Source: Paracoccaceae bacterium (GTDB lineage Bacteria > Pseudomonadota > Alphaproteobacteria > Rhodobacterales > Rhodobacteraceae). From it: DNA of 33,930 nt. The notes below the pieces were generated by a model. It saw only the letters and a program-made list of their open reading frames with translations, ran no database searches and was not told the origin of the DNA. The stretch is taken from assembly GCA_026982255.1 (NCBI GenBank), contig JALSHL010000010.1, forward strand, positions 1 through 33,930. Reading direction: 5' to 3'. Shown in pieces: positions 31,047 to 33,930 of the stretch; the first letter of the stretch is position 1; the number at the start of each line of letters is the position of its first letter. Position numbers and translations under genes: made by a program.

Positions 31047-31637
31047 ATGCTGATCTCGATCGAGAAGAAAATCGCCTTTCTGGCCATGACCAAAGCCGCC
31101 TCTACCAGTATCGAGATGGCACTCGCCCCCCGTTGCGACATCGCCTACTATGGCAATCCGCGGGTGAAGCACATTTCCTACCGTCGCTACAGCCGTTTTG
31201 TCGCGCCCTATCTGGCCAGTCTGGGCTATAACGATATCGAGACCTGCTGCCTGTTCCGCGAGCCGGTCGACTGGCTGTTCAGCTGGTATCGCTATCGCTC
31301 GCGGCCGGAAATCGCGGGCAGGCCACAGAGCACCGCCGGGTTGAGTTTCGACGAGTTTGCCGGTCTCTATCTGGCCGGAAGTCCCACGACGAAGGGCGTC
31401 GGGCGGCCATCGAAATTTGTCGCCGACAAGGACGGAACACCCTCGGTGACCCATATTTTCAAATACGACAACCTGCCCGCATTCCGGAAATTCATCGAAA
31501 ACCGCTTCGGCGAACCGTTGCACTTCGACCGGCTCAACGAATCTCCGGCAGGGGAATTCACCCTTTCGCCGGAAACCGGGGCGCGCCTGACGGAGTTTTT
31601 CGCGCCGGAATACGAAATCTACGAATCCGCGCGTTAG
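31047..31637 (+). CDS. Small sulfotransferase-like protein
   Basis: 196 aa. An N-terminal FLAMTKAASTSIEMAL (11-26) resembles the 5'-phosphosulfate-binding loop of PAPS-dependent sulfotransferases, and CCLFREPVDWLFSWYRYR (67-84) resembles the 3'-phosphate motif (R-x-P-...-S-W-Y). No signal peptide or membrane segment. It is shorter than typical sulfotransferases (250-300 aa). Family members in Rhodobacterales have been given misleading labels, so the acceptor is unknown. The ribosome binding site is weak. It is divergent from recA and its stop overlaps the cckA stop by four bases. Confidence 0.65.
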   Translation: MLISIEKKIAFLAMTKAASTSIEMALAPRCDIAYYGNPRVKHISYRRYSRFVAPYLASLGYNDIETCCLFREPVDWLFSWYRYRSRPEIAGRPQSTAGLSFDEFAGLYLAGSPTTKGVGRPSKFVADKDGTPSVTHIFKYDNLPAFRKFIENRFGEPLHFDRLNESPAGEFTLSPETGARLTEFFAPEYEIYESAR

Positions 31638-33346
31638 GCGTCAATCTGCTCCTTCACTTTCTGCGTCAATTCCACCAGCGAGAACGGCTTGGCCAGAAAC
31701 GCCGCATGCGGAATATCCGGTTTCCCGTTCCTGAACGCATCCTCGGCGTAACCCGATACAAACACCACCTTGGTGTCCGGCGCTTCCCGCATCGCCTCGC
31801 GCACCCATGTCGGACCGTCCTTACCGGGCATCACAACGTCGGAAACGTAAACATCGAACCGCACCCCCTTGTCGGACAGAATCTCCAGCGCCTCCTCGCC
31901 CGAAGCGGCCTCGGTCACTGTATACCCCCGCAGCTTCAGCGCCCGCGCCGCAAAGGAGCGCACCGGTGCCTCGTCCTCTACCAGCAACACCCGCCCGCGC
32001 CCCGTCAGATCGGTTACGGCCGGCGCCTGTGGCGCCTCCTCAGCCTCGTCCGGTTCCTCGTTGACCGGCAGGTAGATGGAAAAACAGGTGCCCGCCCCAA
32101 CATCACTATCGACAAAAACGAAACCGCCGGTCTGCTTGACAATACCGTAGACGGTCGAGAGGCCCAGCCCCGTGCCCTCCCCCGGCTTCTTGGTGGTAAA
32201 GAACGGTTCGAAAATCTTGGAAATCTTGTCCGGCGCGATCCCCGTGCCGGTATCGCGGACCTCCACCACCACATAGTCGCCCGGATACACAATGGCACGA
32301 TCACGGCGCAATTCCTGCTCCAGCGTTACATTCCGCGTGCGGATGACCACCGTGCCCCCCCCGGCCATGGCATCGCGAGCATTGACCACCAGATTCATGA
32401 TAACCTGCTCGAACTGCCGTTCGTCCACCCGCACCGGTTTCAGGTCGCGCCCGTGATCCGTGTGTAGCGAGACCTTTTCCCCAAGCAAACGGTTCAGAAG
32501 ATGCGAAAGGTCCGAGAGCGTATCATCCAGCTTCAGGGATTTCGGCTGCAGGGTCTGTTTTCGCGAAAACGCCAGCAACTGGCGCACCAGCGCCGCTGCA
32601 CGGTTGGCGTTCTGGCGGATCTGGTCGAGGTCGGCAAAATCGGGACTGCGCCGGTCACATCGTTGCAACAACAGATCGGCATGCCCCGAAATCGCGGTCA
32701 GGATATTGTTGAAATCATGTGCCACACCGCCCGCAAGCTGTCCGACCGCCTGCATTTTCTGGCTTTGCACAAATTGCGCCTCCAGCGTTTTGAATTCTGT
32801 CGCATCGCTCAGCGTGGCCAGAATGGAAACCGCACCGTTCCGCATCATCCGGGTCATGGAGAGTTGCAGGAACACCTCCTGCCCGTCCTTGTAGTGCCGG
32901 GCCATTTCGGGCCGCCCCAGCCCGAAACCCTTGAGCGTATCCGCCATGCGGTCGCTGACGGAGCGGCCCATGCCTTCGACAAGGTCGCACAGGTTGCTTT
33001 CCGACACATCGCCGGCACCCAGCAAGGCCAGCGCTGCACCATTGGCCCGCCGGATTGCGCCATCTGGGGCCGCCTCGATCATCGGAACGGGAAGGTCATC
33101 GAACAGGTCCGGCGGGGGGGGCACATTCCGTTGTGGCCATTGCAGCCGCAAACCGGTCAGCAACAGATAGTAGACCGCCGAACCGCCGGCCAGCGACAGC
33201 ACGATAATGCCGAGCGTATATTGTGTGGCCAGAGACGCTGCCAGGCCGGCAAAAATCGCCAGCGTAACTATACCGACAACAACGAACAGGCCAAACCCGT
33301 CGCCCGCCCCATCACCGGCAGTTCTGTCCGATACAGTATCCGTCAT
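31634..33346 (-). CDS. cckA: Hybrid sensor kinase CckA
   Basis: Membrane histidine kinase with C-terminal receiver that sends phosphate through ChpT to CtrA and CpdR. 570 aa from the ATG at 33346 (GGAGGA eight bases upstream; an in-frame start 54 bases earlier is rejected). Two TM helices at about 18-40 and 44-66, one PAS-like domain at about 80-190, phospho-acceptor H210 in the CckA hallmark GGVAHDFNNILTAI, N box N323, G boxes DTGTGIA and GTGLGLS, then receiver with D503 (VSDVVMPGKDGP). Caulobacter CckA is longer, with two PAS domains; the single-PAS form is smaller. ctrA and sciP lie at the opposite end of the window. Confidence 0.95.
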   Translation of the reverse strand: MTDTVSDRTAGDGAGDGFGLFVVVGIVTLAIFAGLAASLATQYTLGIIVLSLAGGSAVYYLLLTGLRLQWPQRNVPPPPDLFDDLPVPMIEAAPDGAIRRANGAALALLGAGDVSESNLCDLVEGMGRSVSDRMADTLKGFGLGRPEMARHYKDGQEVFLQLSMTRMMRNGAVSILATLSDATEFKTLEAQFVQSQKMQAVGQLAGGVAHDFNNILTAISGHADLLLQRCDRRSPDFADLDQIRQNANRAAALVRQLLAFSRKQTLQPKSLKLDDTLSDLSHLLNRLLGEKVSLHTDHGRDLKPVRVDERQFEQVIMNLVVNARDAMAGGGTVVIRTRNVTLEQELRRDRAIVYPGDYVVVEVRDTGTGIAPDKISKIFEPFFTTKKPGEGTGLGLSTVYGIVKQTGGFVFVDSDVGAGTCFSIYLPVNEEPDEAEEAPQAPAVTDLTGRGRVLLVEDEAPVRSFAARALKLRGYTVTEAASGEEALEILSDKGVRFDVYVSDVVMPGKDGPTWVREAMREAPDTKVVFVSGYAEDAFRNGKPDIPHAAFLAKPFSLVELTQKVKEQIDA

Positions 33347-33403
33347 GCAGCCCGTCCTCCGCCGGTCAGTTACCGGCCCGGACCCCACACTTCCCGCCAA
33401 AAG

Positions 33404-33435
33404 TTAATATATCATTTACAATCTTAAGTTGTAAA
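33404..33435. promoter_or_regulatory. CtrA-like site and 21-bp dyad upstream of cckA
   Basis: TTAA (33404-33407), seven bases, TTTA (33415-33418): 7 of 8 CtrA consensus positions. It overlaps an inverted repeat TTTACAA / TTGTAAA (33415-33421 and 33429-33435) whose centre is CTTAAG. The whole AT-rich block stands out from its GC-rich surroundings and lies 58-89 bases before the cckA ATG. Confidence 0.4.
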
Positions 33436-33444
33436 GCGGGATAT

Positions 33445-33930
33445 CTATTTACGGCGTTTGTGTTCCTCGAGTCGCGGCATGATCTCGACGAAGTTGCACG
33501 GCATGTGGCGGTAATCCAGTTGGTGTTGCAAAATCCCGTCCCAGCCATCCTTGCAGGCCCCGGGCGATCCGGGCAGTGCGAAAATATAGGTGCCACCCGC
33601 AACGCCGCCGCAGGCGCGGGACTGCACCGCCGACGTGCCGATTTTCTCGACCGATATCATGGTAAACAAAGTGGAAAAGGCGTCGATCTCCTTTTCATAG
33701 ACATCGCGATGCGCCTCCACCGTCACATCGCGCCCCGTCAGGCCGGTGCCGCCGGTGGAAATGATAACATCCACCCCCGCATCGGCCACCCATTCACGCA
33801 GCTTGGCGGAAATATCGGCGCGCTCGTCGGTGACGATATCGCGCGCGGCCAGAATATGCCCTGCGGCCTCGATCCGTTTCACCAGAATGTCGCCGGAGCG
33901 GTCCTCGGCCAGCGAGCGGCTGTCGGAGAC
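33445..33930 (-). CDS. moaB: Molybdenum cofactor protein MoaB/MogA family (N-terminus cut)
   Basis: 161 residues are present; roughly the first 15-20 lie beyond the window. It begins in VSDSRSLAEDRSGDILV, the family's first conserved block, and continues with the molybdopterin-binding ISTGGTGLTGRDVT (near residues 67-80 of the visible part), then IFALPGSPGACKDGWD and HMPCNFVEIMPRL. MoaB/MogA proteins adenylylate molybdopterin or support its metal insertion in the cytoplasm. No fused gephyrin-like MoeA domain is present. It precedes cckA on the same strand with a 98-base gap. Confidence 0.93.
   Translation of the reverse strand, partial: VSDSRSLAEDRSGDILVKRIEAAGHILAARDIVTDERADISAKLREWVADAGVDVIISTGGTGLTGRDVTVEAHRDVYEKEIDAFSTLFTMISVEKIGTSAVQSRACGGVAGGTYIFALPGSPGACKDGWDGILQHQLDYRHMPCNFVEIMPRLEEHKRRK

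Noticed and set aside
1..33930. tRNA genes, rRNA, CRISPR arrays and insertion sequences
   Set aside because: Gaps between genes are short and none shows a cloverleaf, regularly spaced repeats or transposase coding.

Overview
The window is a chromosomal segment of a GC-rich alphaproteobacterium, most likely Rhodobacterales (the Paracoccaceae or roseobacter lineage). The evidence is the ctrA/sciP and cckA cell-cycle regulators, a type II (eukaryote-like) NADP isocitrate dehydrogenase, an alphaproteobacterial LexA box (GTTC-N7-GTTC) at recA, and a holin of the gene-transfer-agent (GTA) three-TM type. Coding density is very high. No gene-free stretch reaches 300 bases; the longest, about 245 bases upstream of the acyltransferase, is described under its features. 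I saw no tRNA, rRNA, IS element or CRISPR array. The two edge genes, recG at the left and moaB at the right, are cut by the window.

Layout. 1-3935 (minus): sciP, ctrA, ligA, recG. 4055-6561 (plus): mnmA overlapping an M20 peptidase. 6562-6683: a convergent gap with a perfect 22-bp palindrome abutting a perfect DnaA box. 6684-12123 (minus): paaG, glnE, an HpcH/HpaI aldolase, an unrecognised 86-aa protein and an alpha/beta hydrolase, mostly with overlapping ends. 12190-20066 (minus): acyltransferase, murI, argC, yihY, ccmE, a GH108 endolysin, a GTA-type holin, ccmF, ccmH. 20312-21267 (minus): rplM-rpsI with promoter and terminator. 21411-26998: PaaI-like thioesterase diverging from an enoyl-CoA hydratase-like protein, then ctaA, trmJ, icd, an SMR transporter and two tandem DUF1330 genes. 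26999-33930: alaS, recA with LexA box and terminator, a small sulfotransferase-like gene, cckA and moaB.

The most interesting part is 14633-15943. A two-gene lysis cassette (endolysin then holin) sits inside the cytochrome c maturation cluster, between ccmE and ccmF. Upstream of the endolysin is a near-consensus CtrA box (TTAA-N7-TTAG). Between that box and the start codon is a long hairpin that buries the Shine-Dalgarno sequence and reaches the first base of the AUG. A plausible -10 element lies within the hairpin. Transcripts reading through from ccmE would then be silent for lysin, while a CtrA-dependent transcript starting inside the hairpin would be translated, as in phage T4 lysozyme gene e. 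ccmF has its own good promoter just after the holin, so the cassette looks like a separate transcription unit within a housekeeping operon.

The same window encodes CtrA, its antagonist SciP and the CckA kinase that feeds CtrA phosphorylation. CtrA-like sites also lie upstream of ctrA and cckA. In Rhodobacter capsulatus the CckA-CtrA pathway is known to control GTA gene expression and lysis, so regulator and target occur here within about 30 kb. The specific wiring is inference from sequence only.
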